From Heliocidaris tuberculata (lineage: Eukaryota > Echinodermata > Echinoidea > Camarodonta > Echinometridae), in the NCBI GenBank assembly GCA_025618425.1, contig CM046846.1, positions 215,269 to 279,268 of the forward strand: DNA of 64,000 bases, read 5' to 3'. A program made the position numbers and the translations under genes. The notes below the pieces were generated by a model. It did no database searches. It was not told the origin of the DNA and saw only the letters and a program-made list of their open reading frames with translations. Of the stretch, positions 47,801 to 62,800 are shown piece by piece. Each line of letters begins with the position of its first letter. The first letter of the stretch is position 1.

Positions 47801-50800
47801 TCCATTTCTGTTTCTGAAAGTCCGGTTTAGCTAAACTAGAGTCTAAGTCCAGTCTAGGTTAAACTCTGGTTTAGTTGCCATGGAGATGTAGTCTGCTGCT
47901 GCTGCACATGCTCAGTAGAGCTCAATTTATCTTCAAGAAGGCTGAAATTTGCTTATTCCTTTCATTTTTAAGATGTTTAATCAAGAAATGTCATGAAATA
48001 CTCTATACACAAATTAAAGGCATACCATTTGGCACTTCATTTGTCATCATTAGCCTACTGGAGTTTCCTGGATCATAAATGAACGACTATTTAAGGTTAG
48101 GTTGTTCAGTTTATCCTGCGTTATTACATGTATTACTAGGGATACCTTGTCTTAGGGAAGATACTGAATGCAGGCACTATGTCTAGGAGGTGTCTGGACC
48201 TCATGATCCCCCAACTACCCCTGGATTGGTGAGGCAAATGCAGCACCTCATGTAATATAATCCGTCACTTTGCAAATTGGACTAGATTCAAAGCAAAAGG
48301 AAAGGACCTGGGCTATAGACCTCTTTATAGCCTGAGAGATTTGATATCTATTTTGTTATGAGGCACAGGGGGCATTCTGAAAACAAAAAACGAAAAAAAA
48401 AATAGATTTATCTAAATCTAGAGGTAGTAGTCTATATAGAGCTAGGCCTATAGCCTATACAGTACTTTTAGACCGAAAACAAACTTGTTCATATGGTTTC
48501 ATTGAAAAGTCAATACACTTACTTACTGGGTACCATATGAGGTCATATTTGAATGCATGTAATCAAGAGATAGCTTCACTGACATCTATAGATCTAGGCC
48601 TATGTCATAGACGTATAATAAAGAAGGGCACTGTGTTACTTTAGATTAACCTGACGTTAGCTACTTCTAGCTGCTGGCCTACAAAATACAAAATAATCTG
48701 GTGACAATGTATTGGGTAATTAAGTTCCTGGACTAACTTTATTATTCATGTGTCTCTTTTTTTCCAAGACAGCATCTAAATAGATATTCTAACGTTGGAA
48801 CTAGTGTAAATTGTATAGACTAAACTACATTTGTGACTAGTCTAAGTCTACTGTACTACATAGATTATAAAAGTTAGACCCTATTGGTAGAAGTTAGATT
48901 ATTGGCTATAACATTGTTAGAGGTGGAGGAGAGTTGAGTTTTAAATCTGAGTGACTCAGATTTCAAATTTTGAAATTGCAGTCGGAATTGCAATAATCTC
49001 TGGAGCTGAGCTCTTAATGATCTATTTGTTTTGTAATGTTTTTCTGTAGCTGTAACTTCGGAACCCAACTTCCCTAGCCAAGCTGCAGGAACAACAGTCA
49101 GCTCCGACCTAGCCTGGCTTAGTTAGCTAGCTCAGCACTGTGTGGATGGGGTGAGAGGGTATCTGTCACGTTGGCTTGGCTGGCCGGCCGGCCTGGCTCG
49201 GGTTGGGGTGTAGAGCTATAGCGAAAGATTGTTGCACAGTCAGTTCTGCGATAATGACATGAATACTACCAGTAATCTTAGATCTAACTTCGATCCTAGA
49301 TCCAGCTATAAAGAAAAAGAAAAAGAAGATTTTCCTCTTTACAGAGGTAAATTTACCTTTCTCTAAGCTGGTGCCAGCAGACTTTAAAACCTTTGTTAAT
49401 ATCACTCTTCGCCTCAGTTGCAAACATTATCCTGCGGTGGCTGTGCGTGAAGACAAGTTAAACTACCCCTAGCTGCAGTCTAACTTTTTGTACAAAGTTA
49501 AACCACACTTGGAGTTAAACCGGAGTTCAGAATGTGATTTTCTTAAACTCCGGTCTAAAGGGCAGATTTAAACCACACTTAGACTCGAGTTTAAGTTAAA
49601 CCAGAGTTCAGAATACGGGCCTAAGTGTTTTAAAGTGTGTTTAAAATTTTCAATGATATGAAATTTCTAAATCTGATGTTAATTATATTTATTTGCCATA
49701 ATTGTGCCTATAATGTTCTTGTCCATATTCTTTATTTTGTCCCTTTCCATTATTTTTAGACCTCTTTTATTGAATAAAAATTTTCTTACTAACATATTCC
49801 TCTCTGGTTTTTGCAGACGAATGCACCAGGCTGTTGAGGCCATGGAAAAGGCTTCAGTGATGGTTCGAGATATTGCATTGCAGAGACCAAATTGTCCAGA
49901 TTTATTTTCAGGTACAGATACATGTATGATATTTAAGCCATAGCTTTACCAAGGGGGTCAATGCAGTGTAAACCCTTTTCAGGCCTTGGGCAGCAATTCC
50001 AAGAACTTCGGTTTTGTATTTGCTTGTACAAAGAATAGATGGTTTCGTCTTCCTGAAAACACTAATAGGTTCATGTTTTGTAAATGCTATTCTCAAGGAA
50101 GATATTTTGTGTCTAATTTAGCAAAGAAAAATAGAATGATACACAAAAAAGTAACCCTGTTTTCCAAGAGCATTGTCCATAAACTTTCAGCTTGTTTCTA
50201 CAGAAAATCCAGAAAGTAACAGCATTGTATACCCAGAAAAAAAAATCAGTAACCCCTATCAGAATGTAAGGGGTCTGTTTTACAGAAGGGCAATACCAGA
50301 TTTTTCTGGAGTTTTCTGAGTACACCAGATGCAAGGCTTCTACCTTCAAGAATTTTTTTAAATTTTAAGTAAATAACAAATTTTGAAAGTGTCTATGAAA
50401 TTTTAAAGGAAATTGAAGAAAAAAAATCAAGGAAAAACAGAGAATTTAAGGAAATACTGAAAAAGTGAAAATTAAAGTAAACTGTGGAAAATAAGCACAA
50501 TTGCAGGATAAATTAATAAAATTTTAGACAAAATCAGTAGTGTTCTACATCATAAATTACATTTTGGAAAGTGGCCAGGCAATGGGTCTGATCCATAGAG
50601 TTTAACAAGAGTAGAACTAGACTCTGTTGTCTGATCACTGCTTGTCTTGAGAACCATGTGTGTGACATTAGGTTGGCAAGGATCTAGTTACAAAGTATGT
50701 AAGTCTGTGGGATTTATGTAACAGCATCTGCAGGGGAAAATGTATATTTTAACTTGAAATCTGACTTAATGGAAATTGAACATAGCCTAAGGAAATTCTG

Positions 50801-53800
50801 GCACCCATTTAAGGAATTGTGGAAACACTGACCAGATGTCTGGGACGTAGGCGTTGTGCCCATGATGCGTGCGCATTATGTATTGGGTCATGTGATCGTA
50901 AACGGCACTGTAATTGATGTGTTTCTACAGAGATGAGACAGCGAGTTTACCCAGAAAAATTTACCTCTGGAGATGGGTACGCTTTTCCGTTACCGTTTAA
51001 TCTGATTATGGTATGTTTCTATGGTTCCATGACATTCACTCCTGTGACAATTGCTCCGGTCTAGTTTTGCCATGTTAATCCTAAACCTAAAACTAACCAT
51101 AACCTCTGTCCTAACCCTCATCCCAATCTTCACATTGTCCTGAACGAAAAACCAAATCATGACCTTGAACTTAACCTTTGACCTTTTGAGATATGGATGG
51201 CGGAGCAAATGTCGCAGGAGCAAATGTCGTGTCACCGGAGTTTGTACCTGAAAATAATCTGATTAATCCAGAAAGAATCAGAAAGTGAAATTGTGTAAAA
51301 GAGGTCAACACTGACAGGTAAAACCCCCAGGGTGTTTACTCTGTATGGAAGGTATAACACATGACTGTTCCAGGATTTCAAAATCATCCCCCATTTTGCA
51401 GATAACATGCAATGAACACCCTATTAAACATATGAAACAAGGAAAATATAGATAGTAAGACACCCCTATTTGTTGCATGTCAAGGAGGCTCCTCACAAGA
51501 ATTTCATTTGATTCATCATAATTGTTACTGTTTGATACCAGTATGAATCCGAGAAAACATTTTTGTCTTGCCTGCGTAGCGGATATAGGCGCCACTCTTT
51601 CCCCCGTCGTCGTCAGCAGTCATACTGTAATCACAATAATTTTCTATGGATTTGAGGTAGAATCACCAAATTCATACCACAAGTACATCTCTTAAAGGCC
51701 CAGTTCAGGTTTGAAAATGAGTCGAATCTGACCAAGGTCAAAGGTCAAAATGTCAATGAACTCTATGCAAAAACACTGTAATCACTATAACTTTGTATGG
51801 ATTTGAGGTAAAAGAATCACCAAATTCATACCATGAGTACATCTCTTAAAGGTACAGGTCAAGTTCGAAAATGAGTCAAATCTGACCAAGTTCAAAGGTC
51901 AAAAGGTCAGCAAAGTTTCTACAAAAAGCATTGTAATCACAATAACTTTCTGTGGATTTGAGGTAGAATCACCAAATTCATACCACAGGTACATCTTTTA
52001 ATTAAGGGTGCAGTTCAAGTTAAAAAATGAGTCGAATCACACCAAGGTCAAAGGTCCAAAGGTCAATGAACTTTCAGTGATAATTCACTTTACATGTAAT
52101 AGCTTTTTAACTTTGAGGTAGGATCATCAAATTCAAATCACAAGTATATCTCTTGAAGGTTCATGTCCTGTTTGTAAATGGATAAATGTAAAAGGTCATT
52201 GAATTTTCAGTGAAAATCACTTTACCTGTACATGTACATGTAATAACTTGTGCCTTTGAGGTATGATCACCAGATTCATACTACAGTTTCCTCCCTTGAA
52301 GGCACAGGTCAAGTTCGAAAAATAGGTCAAATTTGACCTTGGTCAAATGTCAAAAGGTCATTAAACTTCACTGGAAGCTATAGTATTAACAGTATGCACA
52401 TACAACATTGTCTCATTTTCTAGGGATGAAATGTATGTATCATCATCATTATTGCTTTATAGTGTAGTAAAGCTGCCAGACTAAAGTTCACATTATCATT
52501 CATATATCATGATGCATGCGAGACAACGCTTGGCGTTTGCCTTGTTTTATAATCCATGATATTATGCATTACTGTATAGTTTACCTTTAGATCGTTTTTG
52601 TAATGAGATTAAAAATATCTACAAATATACACATGACATGCAACAAATAGGGGTGTCTTACCCGGGGGGGGGGGGGGGGGGGAGGCACTCAATAGATAGA
52701 TAGGTATGTGCTGCTTTGACGACCCCCTCATTCAACGGCCCATCGCCGTTTTCAAGATACCCGAATCTCCATAAACTGCCGTTCTTACCCTTTTCACATG
52801 TTCTCAAGATACCCAGCTGGAACAAGAGCATTCGTCAAAAAAGAAAAAAAAAATTGAGTGCCCCCCCCAGGTGTGTTACTGCAATATTTCCCTTGTTTCA
52901 TACACACAATATACATATGTACACTAATATAGCAGAGTTTTGAATGCCAGTTACTATATTGATAGCTAATACCAGTGGAAATTGTATTTCTAGACTGAAA
53001 ATGATCTAATAATTTCTCTCCTCTGCAACATAGACTCTACACTTCGAGCCCTAAAGAAAGGAGCTCAAGAACTCACTGACTTGCGGGTACCTGAGGCAGG
53101 GTTAAATCCTTTGAACCATTCCCAGCAGGCTGCTGTGAAGAAAGCTCTCCAAGATACATTCTCGATCATTCAAGGACCCCCTGGTAAGAATTTTGTGTTG
53201 CCTTTACCAGACCTACCAAGTCTCACGCATTAGGCATGACAGTCACGCATTATGGCTCTCTCTCACGCTCACACGCCCGGCGACCTTTTTCTCATGCCTC
53301 ACAGCCACACCAAAAAAAAAAAATTGAGAGTTTATTGCATAGACGACTGCCGCCTAGCCGTAATAGTGCCATAATCAGTAAATATCGCAGTTTTTTAGTT
53401 TATGTAATCAGCAATCCTACTACCCTAATCTGAAAATTCATGTATCTTATGCATGTCTGTAAGTAAGGAAAAAGGGTTTAAAAAACTGAGCTGTATTACA
53501 ATAAAGTCTCTGTTTTGGATTTTTCGTATGTCGCAAGCTCAAAAGGGTTCAATCACACGCACAGTCAAAGATAGTCAGTGCTTGAGAACCACACGCGATA
53601 TCACCGTCAGTCTTAATCTTGAGATTTAAGTTTGTGATACCGCGGAGGTAAAATTTGGCCAGATTGCACGCCTGGAGTTGCAAGTGGTGGGACGCAGGCT
53701 CAGGCCACTGGTACTTTTAATCAGCGGCCGAACATACGCGGCGCGCGTGTGCACCCCATTGACTTGGTAAATGTGGCTGAAAACACACCTGCTAGGCCGA

Positions 53801-56800
53801 AAACTGCCTCCGAGACAGTGAAATTGAAAATGAATATTGCCACGGCAATTCTAGATTTTCTTCTGGGATTTTCATTTGTTGTTAAAATAGTTACTATAAT
53901 GGCTTTCATGATTAGAGTAAGAAGTGAAAATTGCTAAAGCAGGAGGGGGGACACCCATACCCACACCCTCCCCTCGTTCGGTCACTTTGCTTCCTCACCT
54001 TCAGCGTGCTGACGTGCCCGAAATCTCACTCCATGGTCTCTGACCTTGGCATCTCTGCTTTAACAAATTTTATTTTCAGTCTACACCTCCCCCATATGGC
54101 TTCACTTACGTGTAAACAACTTAAGGCCACCGCACACCTTACGATCGGTCTGCGATCCGATTTGTGAAATAAATCACTATAGCATTAAATATTGGCATTT
54201 TAACAAATGAAATCTACCCTATTCAGGTTCTGAAAAGTAATATTATTATTATTATTATTATTATCATTATTATTATTATTACTTATACAGCGCTTTTCCC
54301 ATAAGGCCCAAAGCACTTAAAATAATTTCAATTACAAATACTTATGGTAAGAAAAACATTGTTACAACTACAAACTGCTAAAGAGATGTGTTTTCAAGGC
54401 CTTTCTGAAGACACTGACTGATGAAGAATGATGAAGAAAAATATGAATACTAAACATAGGGTTTGGGTGAGCTGTCAGCTTTCTACAGGGAGTAAGGACA
54501 AAATTAGTTTCAAATCGTAGGCAGTTGTACAATTTTTGTGACGTCACTACGACTCAGAGCCGATTTGGCCATTCCCCGACTAGAAAACTCGGCAAAGGCC
54601 ATATTATTGATTTTACTATCTGTATGACTATTCACACCCTCAGTCAAAAATATTTGTTTTTAAATGATTTGTCAAATGATATTACATTTTCTTCTGAAAT
54701 CAGATCGTGGTGGCCTTTAAACCATTTTTGACAATGATATGTAACAATTTTTAATCATAGAGAGTTTTTTATGCCTCTGCCCACAAAGGTGGTGCCAGAA
54801 AGTGATTCTCAGATCTTTTCTTTATGGAAAATACAAATGGAAGACAATTTTTTTTCTTTTTCATGTTCATACATTTATGGATATCATTTATTGATATATA
54901 TGAAATGAGATACTATGGAGGTGTTTTGGTCTAGTAGATAAGTAAACGTACTACAGATCACAAGGTAATGGGTTCAATGTAATTGCCATGGCACTAACGT
55001 CCCTTGGCAAGACATTTATCTGCATTTGCCATGCTGATCCAGGTGTAGTAATTGGTTACCTGTAGGATTTATTTGCTGAATGCACTGAGCACTACAGTTG
55101 TTGTGCTAAAACCAGGGTAATATGCTTTTGGGGCCCTCATGAAGAACAGTATTTAGTACTGATGAGGCTACCCTGGGTAAGCAAGACATATTGTTATTAT
55201 TAATAATTATTCTTATTATTGTTATTGTAATTATTATTATTATTATATATTATTATCGTTAATATCTACTATTATCATTATTATTAATGTTCAGACCAAA
55301 GGATCAAAGTAAACAAATCAAAAGTTTTCATGCTGATATACAAGTATATTCATTCAGCTTGTTTTCTAAACTATTTTTAGAAGCACATTTCCATTGGCCA
55401 ATTACATTATAAATATACGATAGCTTATTACAATTTATCAAACCATTTAATTCCACCATAAAAACATATTACAAAAAATCGATACAAATCAGTATAATAA
55501 ATTATAGTGGTGGGATCATGGAAAGCACAAATAGGCTTGTTAAAAATGACCCCTTCATACAGAGTACATAAAAATGGAATTATAAGAAATATCAAGTCTA
55601 CAGAAGTTAATAACACTACAGAAAGGAAGGAAGAAAAGAGGGGGAAACATTACAATAATCTAGTACATTTAACATTGTGAATCAAGAAGATGTCGCTGAT
55701 AAGATCGTTTAAATTGTTTTACAGTCTTACTATTATATTTAGTTTGGAAGCTGTTCCAAAGGACTGGGTCATTATAAAAGATTGAATTTTGTGTTACCGA
55801 TGTGCGATTTAGAGGAAGATGGATATTTTGCGCATTCCTAGTATTGAAATTGTGAATGAAACAATTTAGTGTGAAATAGTCATTATAAATCAAAGGGAGA
55901 AGGTTGTTAGATAGTTTGAACATGAAAATTGCGGTATCTAATTTATATAGAGTTAACAATTCATGGATAGGTAGGAATGGCATTTTCTTAAATTATTTTC
56001 TTGCTTGTATAGAGTTACACGATCAATTGATTAAACAAGAGGAATACAAAAAGTTAAAACAGAATTAATAGGTCAAGAAACTCAACAATAATAGATGATA
56101 ACGACTCTACACAAGACTTGCCCAGTACATATGACCATTTGCACTCAGGTCACTTGTGTGACAAAGTTAGTTGGGTGATATTTAAAGAATGAGAATCATA
56201 TTTGGAATAATATTTGGTGAGATGGAGGACACATACAAGTTAGCTTATGACAGGAAAAATATAGATTATCCAAATTGTATTGTTCAAATAGCATAAGATT
56301 TTCATGTTTTGGGGTCACATGTGTGACATTAGAATTACTTAATTAAGCATGTTAACTATTGCATAATGCATAGACAAATTTTCTTTTTCCTTCAACTTAA
56401 TTACTTGCAAAAGGACCTAGGAAGGGTATGATTTCACTATATATAGTGACAACAACTATCAAAGCTCATACTGAGAGATGACTATTGTATGGTGAAAAAA
56501 AGGATTTTTTTTACTTTAATTTATGCTAAAGTAATTGTATGCAAATTAGCATATTTGGGTCTTCAATTAAAAAAAATGTGGTCCATGTAGCTTTAGACAT
56601 TACTCTTCAAGAATATACTATTCAAAAACAGCAAGTATGAACTTCATTTTTGTCAAAGAAGTTTCACTTTACAAAGAATGGTCCAATTGTAGGCTTCTTA
56701 TTATGGTTATCACAATATTTGAGTCAGTTTGAGTCATGAATTTTGAACAGGAGATGCAGTCGCAAATTTTCATTTTGTTTTCCCCTGAATTTTGTTTCCA

Positions 56801-59800
56801 CACCTTGTGGAGTTGTATCACTTTATCACTTTTGTCTGACCTAATGTATGATATGGATTTAGGCAGTACACCCAGCTCTTTTTGTGCCTACTTCAAGTTT
56901 TGTTTTCCACTTCACTTTAATTTGTACTATCATTTATTCAATTCCAAAGATGTCAAGTTAATATTTATATTATCAATATGTCTCATAACATCCAACCCAT
57001 TATCACACCTGCATCTTACTTGTATAATAATTTGTACCCAGCTGGATTATTGTGCTTTTCTCTGATTATTTGTATACCTAATTTATGATTGTTGTAATTG
57101 TATATTTTATGTTTTTCACTCTGTAAAACATTTTGCAGTTTGGCCATTTTCAGCGATGAAATGTTATCAATAACTGTCATGTTAGAGGCCTTAGTATTAC
57201 TGGGTACGCAATATAAGGATGACAGTTAGCAGACAGATTAGTTAGTTGGTAGACATGTTTAATCGAAGTAATTCCGATACCCATACACAGTATCGCATAT
57301 CGTAACATCCCCCTTCCTCTGTAAAGATAGGGAATCGGCGGTCATTAATGATTGACAAATGCATTCAGGTACATGTATAAACATATTGTTGTGGAAACAA
57401 TAGTTTGTTCCTCTTTTTCTGGTAGGATGCAAATTTGTGGTTATTTGCTGTATTGTAAACTTTTCCAATGAGGTTAACAAGCAAAGGAAATTCTGTTTTG
57501 CCTGATACGGTTATTTTGGGTTAGAACAAATTTGTACAACTGCGTAAGTCCATGAATCATTGTACTTTCAATTTCGCATAACTTTTCCTCTTATGCGAAA
57601 ATTTTAACATGATTTTGATATGACCAGAACCATTCATGAAATCAACTTCCAAACAAAAATAAAAGATGTTTTGGCTAGCATCTGATTCTTAATTTCCAGT
57701 AGATATACAACAAATGGTTATAATAGGGCTAAATCTACTTTTCTATGATTATACATGCATTATGAACAATAAACTTCTTAGACTACAATAAACTACATGT
57801 CTTCAGCATTCTTCTTTCTTCTGTCTTCTCTCTTCTTGGCTTTGAGAGTTAATTTTTCAATCTTAAAACATATATCTCGTTGGTTTCCAGACATTACGAC
57901 CGGATCTGGTTGTGGTTTGAGAGTTTGTTGCTGGCTTTTGAGTTTGATTGTTATGAGTCCCTGATGCTGAAGTTGCTTGGGAGTTGTTGCCATTCTGTTG
58001 TGGTGCGTCTGGTAGGGTGGATGCAGTGTGGTCTTCGTCAAACCTTACACACTTTGGAGTTGGGTTTGCTGATGGAATCTCTCTTAGGTGAAATCGATTT
58101 CGTCTCAGGATTCCTCTGTTCGGCGTCGATACTTCATACGATCGAGGTTCCCTGCAGATTTTGGATACTTTGGCTGGTATCCAAGTATGGTCTTTGGGAT
58201 GTAGGACTCTGACTGGCTGTCCTACGTGGAGTGGTGTAAGATCTGAACCTGCATGTTGGTCATGCGTTTCTTTAATTTTGTTTTGACGATTCAAGAGATG
58301 GTCAGTGATGGTGGATTCTCTTGAAAGATGATGACTTGGGAGTGTTCTGATAGGTCTTCCGAACAACATCTCTGCAGGTGATCTCATGTGGCTGTCCACA
58401 GGTGTTGCTCTCAGGTGCAACATAGCCAGTTGACTGTCTTGGCCAGTTTGTGAACACTTTGTCAATAGGTTCTTGACAGTATGAACCATTCTCTCGGCTA
58501 GTCCATTGGATCTTGGATAGTGCGGAGAGGAAGTGGTGTGTTTGATGGACCACTTCTTGCACATGTCCTGGAATGGTTTTCCCATGAATTGTGGACTGTT
58601 GTCTGATATGATCTCCTCTGGTGGACCAAATAGACTGAAGATTCCACTCATCACATTAGCTACCGCTGCACTTGATGTGTCAGTCAGCTTGTAGACTACC
58701 GGATACTTAGAGTAGTAGTCGGTGACGAGTAAATACTCTTGTCTGTTGAGCATGAACAAGTCTGTTCATAGTCTGGTCCATGGTGCTGGAGGTACATCAT
58801 GGGGAAGCAACGGCTCTTTCTGTTGCCTTGCTTGGTGTTCCTGGCATGCATCACATTGCTTTGTGATCCATTCAATGTCTTTGTTGATGTTTGGCCAGAA
58901 CACTGTCTCACGAGCTAGTCGTCGTGTGCTTTCGATTCCCATGTGTCCAAGGTGAAGTTGTGTAAGGATATCTTCCCTAAGTGTCTTTGGTATGATCACT
59001 TGACTTCCCTTGAAGTGTACTCCTTGTGACACGCCAATCTCTTCTCTGTAAGACCAGAATTGTCTTAGTGGTGTTGGCAACTCCTTGACTGTCTCGGGCC
59101 AACCCTGAGTGACTATCTGCCACAATGACCTAAGAATAGGGTCGCTTGACGTTTCCTTCTGGAGTTCTGCCCTCTTGTGTTGTCCGAAAAAGATTAGGTC
59201 AATTTCATGGGAGTCTTCTACATCGGAGCAGATGGATTCCACTCTGATGTCTAGTGGAACATCGCACGCTTCCTTGGGGTTGGAAAGGCGACTCAAGGTA
59301 TCTGAAAGAATCATTTCTTTCCCTGGTCGGTACTTGACTTGCCACCTGTATCCTTGTACCTTGATCAGTAGTCTTTGTAGATGGGGTGGTGCGTTTCTCA
59401 GAGGTTTCCTCCTAATAATCTCCAACGGTCTGTGATCGGATATCACAGTGAATTCTTTCCCGAACAGGTAAGTATGGAACCGGGCGATACCAAACACTAG
59501 GGCTATGGTTTCCCTCTCTATGTTTGAGTAGTTGGACTGTGCATTGGAGAGACTCTTGGAAGCAAAAGCTGTGGGTTTGCCGTCTGGAGCAGGCATGCTC
59601 CCAGCCCTTTCATTGACGCATTTACTTCGAGGGTTGTCTCTTTCTTCGGGTCATAGAATTGCAGGCATGCACTCGTTGAGATTGCGCTTTTCAGGCTGTT
59701 CAAGGCATGTTCATGATCCTCGTCCCAGATGAAGGGAATTTCCTTGTGAAGGAGTTCACGAAGTGGGGCTGACTTCTCTGAGAAGTTGGGAATGTATGCT

Positions 59801-62800
59801 GCTAGGTACGTGAATAGTCCTAGGCATCTCTGGACATCCTCCTTGTCCTTGTGTGAAGGCATTGTTGTGATGGTTTCTACGTTGCTTGGATCTGGGTAGA
59901 TTCCAGATCTTGTGTTCATAGATCCAAAGAAGTTGATAGCTTCTTTCTTGATGGTACACTTGGAGCTGTTGAACACGAGGCCTTCCTGCTGTGCTGTTTC
60001 CATGAGCAATTGGAGATTCTTATCGTGTTCCTCCTCCGTTCTTCCAACTATCGCAATGTCATCTGCGATACATACACAGCCAGGCACATTCTGGATGATC
60101 CTATCCATGTGCTGCTGGAAGATATCTTGGCTTGTGCATAAGCCGAAGGGAAATGGTTGGAAACAATATCTTCCGAATGGTGTTCTGAAGGTAGTCAGGT
60201 CTTGGCATTCCTCTGCTAGGTGCACTGACCAGTATCCAGCCTTCGCATCTAGCTTGGAGAAGTATTGTGCTCCTGTGAAGATGGGTTGGATTTCTTCCAA
60301 GGTTGGGACTTTGTGGGGACATCTCTTTAAAGCATCATTCAACCTTCTGGGGTCAAGACATATCTGGATGGACCCATCTTTCTTCACAGCGGTGGTCATC
60401 GAGCTACACCGGTCTGTGTGGTACTCTACTTTTCTGATGACCCCCTGCTTCTCCATGTTATCAAGTTCGGCCTTGATCTTGTCCTTCAAGTGGACGCTGC
60501 ACTTTCTAGGTGCATCTATGGTGGGCCTTGCATCATCCTTCAGATGCAGCACTGCTTTCCCATGAAAGCTTCCTATGGTATCGAACTGTCCTGGGTACTG
60601 TTGTTTTAGATCACTAGCACTGTTGATAGGTGTATGTGTATGTGTTTGATGTGTAGATGTGTCTTTGTGCATGTCGTGAATTGTGATAATCCCGAGATCA
60701 GTACGTGTTAACAACACTAGGATTGCTGGCCCCTTGACATCTGCTACGTAGAATGTATGTGTAGACCACTCTGGGTTCTTGTATCTACACTTCATGTCTA
60801 GTGTACCCCTGCATGGTACTGGTACTTCACCATAAGCTACAAGCTTTACTGGTGTAGGTTTTACTACTGATTGCCACTTGTCACCATACATGTTTTTGAC
60901 TGTATGTACTGTTATGGTATTAGCGCTTGCTCCTGAGTCTATTTTCAGGTATAGTTTATGCTCTCCAGTCTTGTGTGGGCATATGATGTCAATGTTTGCA
61001 TAAGCTACTGTACCCTGTGGGTTGACGACTGTGTGTGGTCCGTTTGTGTGTATGGTGTCGAATTGTGCGAAGTTTGATGGACTGGCTGTGGATTGATCAT
61101 GATCTGTGTTAGTATCATGTTTAGTGTCCATTTCGCTTACTGGTTTACTCTTTCGACTTTTAGATTTCGATCGTGACTTGTTTCTTTGTTTTGGTTTGCG
61201 GTCTTCAGATCTTTGATCATCTGATTCATGACTACGATCGTTTTTTGTTTTCTGACAGACCTTGGCCCAATGGCCCTTTGTGCCACAAGTACGGCACCCA
61301 TCTTCGTATGCAGGGCACTGACGAGGTTTGTGGGTACATCCGCAGTTCCCACATGCCCTTCGTCCTTGGTTATGCTTGAATGCATCTACGTTTTCTTTAG
61401 GATCGAGCGTTTCCAGACATTGTCTGCTTGCCGCAACTGCCTCGTACTTGCGACCCTCTACTAAGATTGCCTCTATTTTGTATCCCTTTGGCTGATCCAA
61501 CAAGGATTTCTGAAATTCTTCGATTGGTGTCGAAGCGATCACTAGTTCCATGATCTGCTCATCAAGTTCGGTTTCCTCAAAATTGCAATTCCTTGCCTTA
61601 TCTCTACATCTAGTAACAAATGCATCGATACTCTCATCTTTTTTCTGGCGATACCGCATCAGCTCTAAGCGGTGTATCCGAAAATTGATGTTAACCTTCA
61701 ACTGTGCTTCTAGCAGCTTCCACAGTTCTTGCGGTTTGTCTTTGTCGGTCTCTGACAGCCCCGACGCATTGATTCTATACGAGCCTTCGTTGCCTACAGC
61801 AATCTTGATTTTGATAGCCTTTTTCTTATCACTTACATCTTGGTCTGCTAACACAAGATCCATTCTTTGTCTGAACAATTTGAACTCTTCGGGCAGGTCT
61901 GTAGCCTCCCAGTTCATCTCTGGATATTTCACCATACTCATTGTGTATGTTTGCGTGTACGTATTGGTTACGACAGATTATACGAATGAGTGTAGATCTT
62001 GTGTGTGTTTATGTTAAAGTGTGAACGGTCCCTACTGGCTGGTGTTGACAATTCGTACACGAATAACTGTGTACGCTCTCACACATATGTGGATGTTATT
62101 ATGTGTCATGCAGTGAAAATGTTGATCACTCTCACTCAGTCCTCACACACCAGATAATATTTATTATTATTATTAGGCAACAGTAATTAAATGTTCACAC
62201 TTCTGATTTTGATTAGTTTTAGTTTTAACTTTTATGCAGACCCCTGTGCCAGTGACTGAGCACAGTTTATGTAACTTGATTTTTACTTGATTTCACTCCT
62301 TTTCTGAGTACAGAACAGGCATACACTCATGATAATACACACAACACATAGGTAATTGTAAATAATCGAGAAGATTGATTCACTTCTCAAACCTTGGTGC
62401 ATCTATCACAGTGCAAACTCGAAACCTTTTCGCAATTCATCCCTTGGTGAGTTGCTTTCCATACATGCAGCTATAGCTATGGTACGCCGGTTGTGACAAC
62501 GCTAGCACAGTGGCACTACTACCTCGCTGCGGTATGCCTATGGAGCCTGTGTAGTATGCGACTGTGCACTACACATCGACTACAGAACGACGCTGCATTG
62601 CTGGACTAATTTTCACGAAAATTTGGGTTTCTGGCATTTATCAACTGTCATGAACTGGATCAAGACGTGTTATGGTTTTAAAGATGATCCCGACGCTGCC
62701 ACCATGTCATGTTAGAGGCCTTAGTATTACTGGGTACGCAATATTATGATGACAGTTAGCAGACAGATTAGTTAGTTGGTAGACATGTTTAATCGAAGTA

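Larger units (their letters stand above)
39713..49816. other. Intron 7 of the HELZ2-like gene (10.1 kb)
   Basis: Holds the DIRS-like element (39889-46496) with its nested foldback element, a relic of the ~150-bp repeat family on both sides of it, and a 1.9 kb TIR element. The stretches 46680-47040, 47190-47700 and 49625-49816 show nothing I can name. Confidence 0.75.
51431..52905. mobile_element. Inverted-repeat bounded segment enclosing a tandem array
   Basis: The left arm at 51431-51482 (TATGAAACAAGGAAAATATA, then ACACCCCTATTTGTTGCATG) is matched in reverse complement by 52633-52660 and 52880-52905. The right arm is split by a younger MITE at 52662-52871. Confidence 0.65.
49912..53033. other. 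Intron 8 of the HELZ2-like gene
   Basis: Holds the repeat structures at 51431-52905. In 49912-51430 I see no gene or recognisable element, only A-rich sequence and a run of short ACCCTAACCC-like words at about 51075-51125. Confidence 0.7.

Noticed and set aside
51635..52400. Regularly spaced repeats as a CRISPR-like array
   Set aside because: Eukaryotic context, units diverge throughout and there are no distinct spacers; it is an ordinary tandem repeat.
56736..57065. 109-residue plus-strand frame before the Ty3 element
   Set aside because: AT-rich, no motif; adjacent sequence looks like a LINE 3' tail but I could not show LINE coding residues.
59109..60609. Plus-strand frames opposite the Mag/SURL-like polyprotein (up to 217 residues)
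   Set aside because: Antisense to well-supported retrotransposon coding sequence.
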